Assembly (NCBI RefSeq): GCF_004138485.1
Contig: NZ_ML142848.1
Location: forward strand, 1,896,640 to 1,960,639
Length of the DNA stretch: 64,000 nucleotides
Reading direction: 5' to 3'
Source of the DNA: Peristeroidobacter soli
GTDB taxonomy: Bacteria; Pseudomonadota; Gammaproteobacteria; Steroidobacterales; Steroidobacteraceae
Shown: positions 35,358 through 44,142 of the stretch, one piece after another
Position numbering within the stretch: the first letter of the stretch is position 1
Layout: each line of letters begins with the position of its first letter
Program-made: the position numbers and the translations under genes
The notes under the pieces: generated by a model
Seen by the model: the letters and a program-made list of their open reading frames with translations, nothing else
Databases searched by the model: none
What the model was told of the DNA's origin: nothing

Positions 35358-38057
35358 ATGCCTGCCGCCGACCGCAGCCCTGCCATCGACGCGTCCGTCG
35401 CGCTCGATGCCGCCGCCCACGGGATCGCTATTGCGACCCGCGCTGGCGTGCAGGTCGGACTGGCGTACGTCAACGCCGCGTTTTGCCGGCTGACCGGGTA
35501 CGAGCGCGACGAGATCCTCCACGGTGGCTTGCAACTGCTGGCGGGCGACGGCGCAGAGTCACCCGTTTATCCGCATCTGCGTGAGGCGATCGTCGCCGGC
35601 GAAGACTTCAGCGCCGAATGGCTCATCCACGGTCGAGGCGGGCGGGTGCTGTGGACTCGCGTGACCGCGCGCGCCGCCGATTCCAGGCAAGTCGTCATTA
35701 CTCTGGAAGACATCACCGTTTACAAACGCGCTCGCGAATCGTTGCGTGCCAGCGAGTCCCGGCTCGAGCTCGCGATGGAAGCGAGCGAGCTGTCGATGTG
35801 GGACTGGAATGTCGAGCAGGACCTGGTCTCCTACAACGATCAGTGGCGCATTTCCCTTGGCATCGATCCGAGCGAGCTGGTGAAGCGCCAGGAGCTCAGC
35901 GACCGTTTGATGCTGCCGCCCGATGACAACGGCGTGCTCGAGAAATTCGAGCGTCACTTCCATGGCGGCACGCCGTACTTCCAATCCGAATATCGCCTGA
36001 CCGCGCACGACGGCACGCACAAGTGGTTCATGGCGCACGCCAAGGTCGTGCGACGTGATGCGGCGGGCAAGGCGCTGCGGGTCATCGGGGTGCTTCAGGA
36101 CATCTCACGTAGCAAACAGGATCAACGCACCGCGCTCGAAGTCGAGCAACGCTGGGAGCGCGCGATCCGCGGGACATTGGACGGCCTGTATGAATGGGAT
36201 CTGCTGACCGGCCACGTCTGGTACGCCAGCCGGTTCCGGGACATCATCGGTTGTGCCGATGTGAATTTCGCGAATACGTTTCAGGCGTTCCAGAACGTGC
36301 TGCATGCGGAGGATCGCGTGGCGGTATTGAGCAAGATCCGCGCACATCTGGAGAATCAAAGCCGGCTCGACACGCGTTGTCGCGTCGTCACTCGCAAAGG
36401 AAACATTGTCTGGTGTCGCTTGCGCGGCGATGCGGAGCGTGACGCTTCGGGCCGGCCGACACGGCTGGCCGGTTCGCTCAGCGACATCAGCGCGCAGATC
36501 GAGGCCGAGAAGGCGCTGACCCGGAGCCAGGATTTCTACGGCACGGTGCTGGATTCGCTGCCGCTGTTCGTTGCGTACGCGGATCGCGATGAGCGCATCC
36601 TCTACGCGAATCGAATGTTTCAACAGTTCTTCGCGGTGCCGTTGGCCGACTCTCGTGGTCGCATCATCAAGGACGTCATCGGCGATCGTCGCTATGGCGC
36701 GATCGGCCCTTACGTGCGCGAAGCCTTGCAAGGCAAGACGCTCGAAGGCCAAGGTCGTTATCGGGATGCGGCCGGCAAACAGATCGAGCTGGAAGCGGCG
36801 TTCATTCCCCACTTCGACGACAACGGCGAGCTGCAAGGCTGCTTCGTGGCCGCTCGTGACATCACCGAGAAACGTTTGCTGGAAGCCGAGTTGCGGCAGA
36901 GTCAGAAGATGGAAGCGGTGGGACGGCTCACCGGCGGCATCGCGCACGACTTCAACAATCTGCTCTCGGTGATCATCGGCAACATGCAGTTGCTGACGCG
37001 TTCGTTACATCAGACGCCGCGTTTGTTACGACAGGCCGAGACCGCGCTCAATGCCGCCATGCGCGGTGGCGAGTTGATCAAGCGATTGCTGGCATTCGCG
37101 CGTCAGCAGGTGCTCGAACCCAGAAACGTCGATTTGAATGCCTTGATCGGCGGCATGTACGAATTGCTGCGTCGTTCGTTGACAGGCGATATCGAGATTC
37201 AGAGTCAGCTGGCCGCGGACACGTGGTTCACTCGAGCCGACCCGGGGCAGCTGGAGAACGCCGTGCTCAATCTGGTGATCAATGCGCGGGACGCGATGCC
37301 GGGCGGCGGCGTTATTACAATCGCCACCCGGAATGTGACGATCGGCGCGGACCGGCAGCCCCGTGAAGATGGCCTGACGCCAGGAGAGTACGCGCTGGTG
37401 GAAGTTGCCGACACGGGCGCGGGCATGTCGAACGAGACGCTCAAGCGCGTGTTCGAGCCGTTCTTCACGACCAAAGAGGTGGGCAAGGGCAGCGGCCTGG
37501 GACTGTCGATGGTCTATGGCTTCGTGAAGCAGTCCGGCGGTCACGTGCACATCGCCAGCGCGCCTCAGCAGGGCACGAAGGTGCAGTTGTATTTCCCCCG
37601 GTCCCTGGCGGACGCCGATGCGACGATCCCGGAAGGGACGGTGCAGGAAGATCTGCCGCGCGGCCATGAAACCATCCTCGTGGTGGAGGACAATGCCGAG
37701 GTGCGGGGGACTACGGTTGAAATTCTTACCAGCCTCGGCTATCGAGTGCATGAGGCGGCCAACGGGCCTCAGGCACTGGAACGATTCATGCGACATCCGG
37801 ACATTGCGCTGGTGTTCACTGACATCATGTTGCCCGGCGGCCTGCTCGGCCCGCAGCTGGTGGAAAAGCTCACAGAGCGGCGCCCCGAATTGAAGGTGCT
37901 GCTCACCTCGGGCTTCAGCGACAGCAGTCTGATGCACCGGAGCGTGCTCGATGGCAGCGTCGTGCTGTTGCCGAAGCCTTATCAATTAGAAGAGCTGGCG
38001 CGACGGGTTCGCGGCCTGCTGGATGGAAAAGAGGAGAACAAGCGTGTTCCGGCGTGA
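35358..38057 (+). CDS. Hybrid histidine kinase with four PAS domains and C-terminal REC (copy A)
   Basis: An 899-residue soluble-looking kinase: four PAS-type segments at about residues 15-125, 135-255, 265-385 and 395-515, a dimerisation domain with His530 in GGIAHDFNNLL, an ATPase domain with NLVINARDAM, DTGAGM, FEPFFTTKEVGKGSGLGLSM, and a receiver at about 775-890 with phosphoacceptor aspartate in VFTDIMLPGG. There is no transmembrane segment, so the input is probably cytoplasmic (redox, ligand or light). The start shown is an ATG; the first PAS follows directly. It overlaps the next gene, a REC-EAL protein, and is paralogous to the kinase at 44143. Likely role: control of local c-di-GMP breakdown. 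Confidence 0.88.
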   Translation: MPAADRSPAIDASVALDAAAHGIAIATRAGVQVGLAYVNAAFCRLTGYERDEILHGGLQLLAGDGAESPVYPHLREAIVAGEDFSAEWLIHGRGGRVLWTRVTARAADSRQVVITLEDITVYKRARESLRASESRLELAMEASELSMWDWNVEQDLVSYNDQWRISLGIDPSELVKRQELSDRLMLPPDDNGVLEKFERHFHGGTPYFQSEYRLTAHDGTHKWFMAHAKVVRRDAAGKALRVIGVLQDISRSKQDQRTALEVEQRWERAIRGTLDGLYEWDLLTGHVWYASRFRDIIGCADVNFANTFQAFQNVLHAEDRVAVLSKIRAHLENQSRLDTRCRVVTRKGNIVWCRLRGDAERDASGRPTRLAGSLSDISAQIEAEKALTRSQDFYGTVLDSLPLFVAYADRDERILYANRMFQQFFAVPLADSRGRIIKDVIGDRRYGAIGPYVREALQGKTLEGQGRYRDAAGKQIELEAAFIPHFDDNGELQGCFVAARDITEKRLLEAELRQSQKMEAVGRLTGGIAHDFNNLLSVIIGNMQLLTRSLHQTPRLLRQAETALNAAMRGGELIKRLLAFARQQVLEPRNVDLNALIGGMYELLRRSLTGDIEIQSQLAADTWFTRADPGQLENAVLNLVINARDAMPGGGVITIATRNVTIGADRQPREDGLTPGEYALVEVADTGAGMSNETLKRVFEPFFTTKEVGKGSGLGLSMVYGFVKQSGGHVHIASAPQQGTKVQLYFPRSLADADATIPEGTVQEDLPRGHETILVVEDNAEVRGTTVEILTSLGYRVHEAANGPQALERFMRHPDIALVFTDIMLPGGLLGPQLVEKLTERRPELKVLLTSGFSDSSLMHRSVLDGSVVLLPKPYQLEELARRVRGLLDGKEENKRVPA

Positions 38058-39240
38058 GAGGAATTTGTTACTGGCGGTCGATGACGAAGCGGACTTTCTG
38101 GAGCTGATCGAGCAGATCGGCAAGGGCGTCGGCTGCACCGTCATCACGGCCGATAGCGCGGCCAGCTTCCGCGAACAGTTGTCGCAGCGGCAGCCCGCGT
38201 TGATCCTGCTCGATCTGCAAATGCCGGGCATGGATGGCATCGAGGCGTTGCGTTATCTGGCGCGCCAGAATGTGACTTCCGGAATCCTGCTGGCGAGCGG
38301 GATGGACCAGCGAGTGCTCGCGAGCGCGCGGCAGCTCGGCGAGTCGTTGGGCTTGAAGATGCTCGGCACCTTGCAGAAGCCGGCGATGCTCGAAGACATC
38401 GAGACGCTGCTCGCCAAACATCTCGAGCCCAGCTCGCGCATCTCCGTCGAAGAATTGCGGACCGCGATCGACGAGCACGAGCTCATCGTGCACTACCAGC
38501 CGAAAGTCGTGCGCGCCGCGAACGATTGGCACGTGCGCAGCGCCGAAGCGCTGGTGCGCTGGCGCCATCCGCGCTTGGGATTGTTATATCCCGGTGAGTT
38601 CCTGCCGCTGGCGGAACAGTCCGGATTGATCGTCGATCTCACCGACTTCGTGCTCACCGATGCGATTCGTCAGATCGGTCACTGGGGCACGCGCGGCCTG
38701 GATCTCGGCGCGGCGGTGAACCTGTCGCCGCGACTGGTGCAGGATCTGGAATTCCCGGAGCGCCTGTCACGCGTGTTGCGTGAGTTCGAAGTGCGTCCCG
38801 AGCAGCTGACGTTGGAAGTGACGGAAGCGGCGTCGGTCGACGATCCGGAGCTGGTGATGGATATTTTCACGCGTCTGCGCGTGAAGGGCGTCGGGCTGTC
38901 GCTGGACGATTTCGGTATCGGCACGTCGTCGTTGACGCTGCTCTACAAAATGCCGTTCAGCGAAGTGAAGATCGACGGCCTGCTGATCTCCGAGATCGCG
39001 CAGAGCAAGGCGGCGGCGACGGTCGTGCGCGCCATCGTCGAGCTGGCGCACAACCTGTCGCTCACGGCGTGCGCGGAAGGGATCGAGAACTCGCCGTCGT
39101 TCGAGTTTCTGGAGCAGTGTGGCTGCGACGCTCTGCAGGGCGACTTCATCGCGCCGTCGATGCCGGCGGCGGAGATCGAATCGTTCATCGACGTGTGGAA
39201 CGGCGCGGATCACACGCTCGTCCCAGTGCTTCGCAAATGA
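38044..39240 (+). CDS. REC-EAL c-di-GMP phosphodiesterase (copy A)
   Basis: A 398-residue response regulator with a receiver (Asp57 in LLDLQMPG, lysine in LQKP) and an EAL domain from about residue 135. EAL-domain residues look complete: Glu168 of AEALVRW, Asn in AVNLSP, Glu in EVTEAA, the two Asp of LDDFG, Lys in EVKIDG, Glu in CAEGIE and Gln in LQGDF, so hydrolysis of c-di-GMP is likely. GTG 38044 is preferred over ATG 38023 because GAGGAG lies 7 nt upstream and the paralogue has a GTG at the same alignment position. It overlaps the hybrid kinase by 14 bp, indicating coupling and a probable phosphorelay between them. Confidence 0.88.
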   Translation: MFRRERNLLLAVDDEADFLELIEQIGKGVGCTVITADSAASFREQLSQRQPALILLDLQMPGMDGIEALRYLARQNVTSGILLASGMDQRVLASARQLGESLGLKMLGTLQKPAMLEDIETLLAKHLEPSSRISVEELRTAIDEHELIVHYQPKVVRAANDWHVRSAEALVRWRHPRLGLLYPGEFLPLAEQSGLIVDLTDFVLTDAIRQIGHWGTRGLDLGAAVNLSPRLVQDLEFPERLSRVLREFEVRPEQLTLEVTEAASVDDPELVMDIFTRLRVKGVGLSLDDFGIGTSSLTLLYKMPFSEVKIDGLLISEIAQSKAAATVVRAIVELAHNLSLTACAEGIENSPSFEFLEQCGCDALQGDFIAPSMPAAEIESFIDVWNGADHTLVPVLRK

Positions 39241-39271
39241 CCAAGACCTCGCGGCCGGCGCGATCGAAAGA

Positions 39272-40735
39272 TCAGCCGCTGGCTGCGAGACGTTTTTTGT
39301 CTTTCGATTGACGCAGCAGATGTAACGGCGCCGTCAGCGTAATCCTCGTACCCGCGCCTGGCTCATCGAAACTGATCGAGCCGCCGAGCATGCGTGCGCG
39401 GTACTCCATGATCTTCAGTCCCATGCCGGGACGGCCTTGCGCGAGACCGGCGCTCAAGCCGATGCCGTCGTCGGCGATGGACAGCTGCAACTTGCGACCC
39501 GTCGAGCGCAGATCGATGTTGATCGACGTGGCACGCGCATAGCGGGCTGCGTTCGTCGATGCTTCCTGCGCGATTCGATACAGATGGGTCGCGGCCCCCT
39601 CTTCGAGATCGGGCAGTTTCTGACCGCCCATGGTGAACGTGCACTCCATGCTGTACATGTCGGTGCAGCGAGCGACCAGATGCTTCAACGCCTCGGGCAA
39701 ACCGCCGCGTTCCAGATTCACCGGCGCCAGACCGCGAGCCAGCGAGCGTGTGCTTTGAATCGCGCGTGCCAGCAGATCGGTGATCTTCATGACCTGCGGC
39801 GAGTATTGCGGCGACTCTCGCGCCATCTGCATCTCGAGGCCTTTCATCAGCAGCGACAGACCGGTGAGCTCCTGGCCCAGGCCGTCGTGCAGATCGCTGC
39901 CGAGACGGCGCTGCTCACGATTGGAGATTTCCAGGATCTCCTGTTCGAGCTCCTTGCGCTGAGTCACTTCCTGCACGGTGCAGACCAGGCCGGACACATT
40001 GCCATGATCCCGCAACGGCACGTGCGTGATGGTGAACCAGCGGACCGAGCCATCGAGGCCGATCCACGCGCGCTCCTGATCGGTGAGCGGACGGCCGGTG
40101 CGCATGGTGGTGGCCGCCTGGCCTTCGATGTCGACCACATTCTCTTCGGTCCACAACTCCGACAGACGCCGACCGATCACGTCCTCGCGCTTCTTGCCCA
40201 GTGTTTCCAGCAACGCGCGATTGACGACGGCCAAACGATTCTCGGTGTCCACCGCGTAAATGATTTCGGGCAGGCTGTCGATGAGCGTGCTGAGCAGGAT
40301 GCGCTGTTCTTCGAGCGCGGCCTCGGCTTGACGTCGCTCGCGACGATCGCGCGCTTCGGAGAGCGCGCGATTGACCACCATGGGCAGTCGTTGCAGCCGG
40401 TCCTTCAACACGTAGTCGGTGGCGCCGCTCTTGAGCGCTTCGATCGCGCGCTCCTCGCCGAGCGAGCCGGAGACGAAAATAAAAGGAATGTCGGCCGAGC
40501 GCTCCAGCACGATGCGCAATGCCGTGAGACCATCGAAGCCGGGCAATGTGTAGTCCGCCAGCACCAGATCCGGAGGCGTGCCGGCCAGCGCCGCGCGAAA
40601 ATCGCTCTCCGACATCACATGTCGCCAGGTGATGTTCAGATCGTTCCTCGCCAGCTGCAATTGAATCAGCTCGGCATCGTTCGGATCGTCCTCGAGCAGG
40701 ACGAAATGCAGCGGTTCTGTAGAATCCTTTTTCAT
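39272..40735 (-). CDS. REC-PAS sensor kinase of the NarX/HisKA_3 type (copy A)
   Basis: A 487-residue protein. An N-terminal receiver (phosphoacceptor Asp61 in LADYTLPG) is followed by a coiled segment, a PAS domain at about 145-265, and a HisKA_3 core with His283 in SDLHDGLGQELTG and a NarL-type ATPase (HLYRIAQEASTNAARYA, DDGIG, GMGLKIMEYRA). An N-terminal receiver in front of the kinase implies input from another kinase. ATG 40735 starts the receiver; upstream codons in frame lie in the divergent promoter region. The adjacent divergent LuxR-type regulator is the likely partner. It is convergent with the REC-EAL gene, 31 bp apart. Confidence 0.86.
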   Translation of the reverse strand: MKKDSTEPLHFVLLEDDPNDAELIQLQLARNDLNITWRHVMSESDFRAALAGTPPDLVLADYTLPGFDGLTALRIVLERSADIPFIFVSGSLGEERAIEALKSGATDYVLKDRLQRLPMVVNRALSEARDRRERRQAEAALEEQRILLSTLIDSLPEIIYAVDTENRLAVVNRALLETLGKKREDVIGRRLSELWTEENVVDIEGQAATTMRTGRPLTDQERAWIGLDGSVRWFTITHVPLRDHGNVSGLVCTVQEVTQRKELEQEILEISNREQRRLGSDLHDGLGQELTGLSLLMKGLEMQMARESPQYSPQVMKITDLLARAIQSTRSLARGLAPVNLERGGLPEALKHLVARCTDMYSMECTFTMGGQKLPDLEEGAATHLYRIAQEASTNAARYARATSINIDLRSTGRKLQLSIADDGIGLSAGLAQGRPGMGLKIMEYRARMLGGSISFDEPGAGTRITLTAPLHLLRQSKDKKRLAASG

Positions 40736-40902
40736 AACGGTGGTGGTGCCCAATGGCTGCACGGGCGCGCCGGGTGTGACCGTATCACCCTGAGGGCACT
40801 GTGGAAAATGGGGATTGCTCCCTCCTTGTGCCCCCGCAAGATAACCGGTAAGGCTAGTAACAGGAGAGGACGCCGCGACGGCGCTCCATTCGAGGAAAGA
40901 CC

Positions 40903-41583
40903 ATGGCCGATCCAACAAGGATCCTGATCGTCGATGACCATCCATTCGTCCGCGAGGGTTTGAAGCAATTGCTTGCAGGGCAGAGCGAATTCGTCCTGCA
41001 GGGAGAAGCCGCGTCGGTTCAGGCCGCGCAAACCGCCATCTCCGGCGAGGAGCCGGATGTCGCGGTCGTCGATCTGGCGCTGGGTCCCGACGACGGTATC
41101 GAGCTGGTGCGCTGGATTCGCAGTGATCATCCCAATGTTCGAGTCCTGGTGCTGTCGATGCAGGATGAAGCGCTGTACGCCGAGCGCCTGCTTCGCCTCG
41201 GGGTCAGTGGTTATGTAATGAAGAACGTCGCAGGCACCGATTTTCTCGGCGCCCTGCGCAAAGTGGCACGTGGCCAACGTCATGTCAGTTCGGCCATGGG
41301 TGAGCGTCTGCTCAGCCAGGTGGCACGCGGCCGTTCTCCCGCGGCCGACGAAGATCCGGTGTCGGCACTCACCGATCGTGAGCTGGAAGTGTTTCGCCTG
41401 ATCGGTGAAGGCATCAGCACTCGCGAAATCTCGCAACGGCTCGACCTGTCGATGAAGACGGTCGACGCGCATCGTCGTCACATGCGCGAGAAGCTGAACC
41501 TGCGCTCGACCAGCGAGCTTATCCGTTACGCCACGCAATGGGTGTCGGATAAGGGCGGCGCGCCCCCTAGTGGAACCCACTGA
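40903..41583 (+). CDS. NarL/LuxR-type response regulator (copy A)
   Basis: A 226-residue DNA-binding response regulator. The receiver has VDDHP at 10-14, phosphoacceptor Asp57 in VVDLALGPDDG and lysine in VMKNV; the GerE/LuxR helix-turn-helix begins at LTDRELEVFRLIGEG (about 151) and continues through STREISQRLDLSMKTVDAHRRHM. AGGA precedes the ATG. Divergent from the HisKA_3 kinase at 39272-40735, its likely phosphodonor. A hairpin/CRP-like site lies downstream. Confidence 0.92.
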   Translation: MADPTRILIVDDHPFVREGLKQLLAGQSEFVLQGEAASVQAAQTAISGEEPDVAVVDLALGPDDGIELVRWIRSDHPNVRVLVLSMQDEALYAERLLRLGVSGYVMKNVAGTDFLGALRKVARGQRHVSSAMGERLLSQVARGRSPAADEDPVSALTDRELEVFRLIGEGISTREISQRLDLSMKTVDAHRRHMREKLNLRSTSELIRYATQWVSDKGGAPPSGTH

Positions 41584-41607
41584 GTAAAAGCTACTAACGA
41601 GCCTTGT

Positions 41608-41633
41608 GGGAGTGTGACAACTGTCACGCTCCC
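41608..41633. promoter_or_regulatory. 12-bp-arm palindrome containing a CRP-like site
   Basis: GGGAGTGTGACA and TGTCACGCTCCC flank AC; as RNA the stem is continuous with one G-U pair. It could end transcription of the response-regulator gene but lacks a T-run. Within it, 41613-41628 reads TGTGA-CAACTG-TCACG, nine of ten bases of the CRP consensus half sites. It lies 196 bp before the next kinase gene. Confidence 0.5.
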
Positions 41634-41828
41634 GGTGTTCCCGGCCGCCTGATTCGCGCCCGAGACAACATATAAGTAGTTGCCGCGCTTGGAGTTATAC
41701 ACCCAAGCGAGACGCGCGCCACACTCCGGGTAAAGACGCTCACACCGCGTGCGACATTAGGGGAGTGGCTGATACCCCCTACAACGCCACTACAACACCA
41801 TGCTGCCCACGATTCGCGTTGGGGCAGC

Positions 41829-43370
41829 TTGCCCGCTGCCTTCCCTTTTCTGTCGCCCCCTGCAGGGAACAGCACGGCTTTGAAGACTGCGAAAACATTC
41901 GACCTTCCGCTCGGCGGCGCCTCGCCCGCCGAGGCCGGGCTGCGCACGACGCTGCAAACGGACACGTTGCGGCAGTTGGTCGGCGCGGTCGCCGAATTCG
42001 TTTTCGTGGTCGATCGCGGTCTGCGCATCATCATGGCCAATCGCGGTCTGGGCGAGCGCTCGGCCGGGCAGCTCGAAGGGGCGCTGGTGACCGACCTGTT
42101 CCCGCAGAGCCTGCATGCGCGCGCCCTGTCGACGATGCATCGAGTGCTCGCCAACGGTCAGGTCGACGGCTACGTCGCCGAGATTGAAGGCAACGACGGT
42201 CAGTCCCGGCACTTCGACGTCCGTGTCAGCCCGATCCGCGATGAGCAGAAAATCGTCGCGCTCGCGGTCGTGACCAGCGAGACCACCGAACAGATCCGGG
42301 CGGAACGCGCCATCGCCACCCAGGCCCGCATGATCGAGTCGATGCTCGAAGGCGTCGCGGTGATCAACGAGCAGGGTGTCATCGAGATCACCAATCCCGC
42401 CTTCGATATGTTGTTCGGCTACCGTCGCGGCGAGCTCATCGGGCGGAACATGGCGCAGCTCGCGGGCTGGCCGTACGAGCAGCCGGAGCGTTGGCAACCG
42501 CTGTCAACGAAACAGGGCCGCTCCACGCAGGTCGAGTTCGACGGACGGCGCGCCGACGACACGCATTTCGCCGCGCTCGGCGTGCTGTCGCGTTTCGAAG
42601 TCGCCGGCCGCAATCACAGCCTGCTGGTGCTTCAGGATGTCAGCGAGCGCAAACAGCTGGAGCGCGCCATCCTGCAAGCGGTCAGCCGCGAGCAATATCG
42701 CATCGGTAACGATTTGCACGATGGTCTCGGTCAGGAGTTGACGGGCATCGCGCTGATGTTGCGTGGTCTGGCCGGTCGTCTGACCACGGAATATCCGACG
42801 ATTCTGCCGGAGATCGAAGGCATTACCCGACTGGTGAACAGCTCCATCGAGAGCACGCGCGCGCTGGCGCGCGGCCTGTCGCCGGTCAATCTGGAGCGAG
42901 GCGGTCTGTCGGATGCGCTCGAAGGGCTGGCAATGCATGCTCAGGAGCTTTATGGGGTCGACGTCACTTGTACTCATCGTGTGAAGACGATTCGCCCGCT
43001 GAGTACCGAATTGGCCAATCATCTGTATCGGATTGCGCAGGAAGCGGTTCGGAACGCGGTCCGCCACGGGCAGGCGCGGTCTATACGACTGCATTTGCAT
43101 GGGGCCCGCGCTAAGGTTCGGCTGACGGTAACCGACGACGGCATCGGCATGCCGTCCGACGCGGTGGACGCACCGGGCATGGGCCTGAAAATCATGCGTT
43201 ATCGCGCGCGGATCCTGGGCGGCGAAGTTCGTTTCGAGCGTGGCGCACCGGAGGGTTCCTCGACAACCGACGAGGGCAGACGGCCAGGCACCCGCATCGT
43301 TTGCGAATGTCCGCTCGAGCCCGCGGCCGATGCCGCGAAGGCGCGCCGTCCCCGTAAGCGCGCCAGCTGA
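41829..43370 (+). CDS. Two-PAS sensor kinase of the NarX/HisKA_3 type (copy B)
   Basis: A protein of up to 513 residues. Two PAS segments lie at about 45-155 and 165-275, then a HisKA_3 core with His297 in NDLHDGLGQELTG, followed by ARGLSPVNLERGG and a NarL-type ATPase domain (LYRIAQEAVRNAVRHG, DDGIGMP, GMGLKIMRYRA). The core is clearly paralogous to the kinase at 39272, but here a PAS replaces the N-terminal receiver. The start is uncertain: TTG 41829 and TTG 41880 are both possible and no ATG is available before the first PAS. The C-terminus is basic. It is followed at 25 bp by its probable response regulator. Confidence 0.82.
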   Translation: MPAAFPFLSPPAGNSTALKTAKTFDLPLGGASPAEAGLRTTLQTDTLRQLVGAVAEFVFVVDRGLRIIMANRGLGERSAGQLEGALVTDLFPQSLHARALSTMHRVLANGQVDGYVAEIEGNDGQSRHFDVRVSPIRDEQKIVALAVVTSETTEQIRAERAIATQARMIESMLEGVAVINEQGVIEITNPAFDMLFGYRRGELIGRNMAQLAGWPYEQPERWQPLSTKQGRSTQVEFDGRRADDTHFAALGVLSRFEVAGRNHSLLVLQDVSERKQLERAILQAVSREQYRIGNDLHDGLGQELTGIALMLRGLAGRLTTEYPTILPEIEGITRLVNSSIESTRALARGLSPVNLERGGLSDALEGLAMHAQELYGVDVTCTHRVKTIRPLSTELANHLYRIAQEAVRNAVRHGQARSIRLHLHGARAKVRLTVTDDGIGMPSDAVDAPGMGLKIMRYRARILGGEVRFERGAPEGSSTTDEGRRPGTRIVCECPLEPAADAAKARRPRKRAS

Positions 43371-43395
43371 ACAAGGTTTATCTAGGAGTCATGAA

Positions 43396-44118
43396 ATGAG
43401 CGTTGGGCCTTCTCTGTTCAAACCGGCACACAAGCCCGCGGGTGTGTCCAAGGACCAGAAGCGCCGCGTGCTGATCGTCGACGACCATCCCATCGTCCGT
43501 CAGGGATTGCGGCGGTTGATCGAAGCGGAAGCGGATCTGGAAGTGTGCGGTGAGGCCGAGACGGCCCGCGAAGCAAAGTCGATGATTCGCGAGCAGGAGC
43601 CGGATGCCGTGATCGTCGACGTGTCGCTCAAGCAGGGCGATGGCCTGGAGCTGGTGAAGGACGCGCGCGCTCACTATCCGGCGTTGCCGTTGCTGGTGCT
43701 GTCGATGCATGACGAGGCGATCTACGCCGAGCGCATGCTGTCGGCGGGCGCGAATGGTTACATCATGAAACAGGCTGCTTCGGATCAATTCCTGATCGCG
43801 CTCCGGCGCGTGCTCGATGGCGGCATCTACGTGAGCGAAGCCGTCGGCAACAGCATGATCGAGAAGTTCGCCTCCGGCGGGGCGTACATCTCCTCGAACC
43901 CGGTCGACAGCCTGACCAATCGTGAGCTGCAGGTCCTGCACATGATCGGTAAGGGACTGTCGACCCGACAGACCGCGGAAGCCTTGAATCTCAGCGTGAA
44001 GACCGTGGAATCGCATCGTCAACGTATCAAGCGCAAGCTGTCGTTGCGCACTTCCGCTCAACTGATGCAATACGCGGTCAATTGGTATGCCGGGAGGGAG
44101 CCGGGCGCGAAGCCTTAA
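43396..44118 (+). CDS. NarL/LuxR-type response regulator (copy B)
   Basis: A 240-residue DNA-binding response regulator paralogous to the one at 40903. VDDHP is at 28-32, phosphoacceptor Asp75 in VDVSLKQGDG, lysine in IMKQA, and the LuxR helix-turn-helix starts at LTNRELQVLHMIGKG and includes TVESHRQRIKRKL. ATG 43396 was chosen because AGGAG at 43384-43388 is 7 nt upstream; the open frame starts earlier inside the kinase gene. It sits between the HisKA_3 kinase and the second hybrid kinase, all on one strand with short gaps, so a four-gene operon is likely. Confidence 0.92.
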   Translation: MSVGPSLFKPAHKPAGVSKDQKRRVLIVDDHPIVRQGLRRLIEAEADLEVCGEAETAREAKSMIREQEPDAVIVDVSLKQGDGLELVKDARAHYPALPLLVLSMHDEAIYAERMLSAGANGYIMKQAASDQFLIALRRVLDGGIYVSEAVGNSMIEKFASGGAYISSNPVDSLTNRELQVLHMIGKGLSTRQTAEALNLSVKTVESHRQRIKRKLSLRTSAQLMQYAVNWYAGREPGAKP

Positions 44119-44142
44119 TAGCTCGCGCGCGATCGCGCAATA

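Noticed and set aside
40771-40788. CRP-like sequence GGTGTGACCGTATCACCC in the divergent kinase/regulator gap
   Set aside because: The half sites are spaced 5 bp rather than 6 bp apart, so it does not fit the consensus.
39437-40927. Plus-strand open frame opposite the HisKA_3 kinase
   Set aside because: Shadow frame; it contains no recognisable motif, whereas the minus strand encodes receiver, PAS and kinase core.
40736-40945. N-terminal extension of the HisKA_3 kinase into the divergent promoter
   Set aside because: The added 70 residues show no domain and would overlap the start of the divergent response regulator gene.
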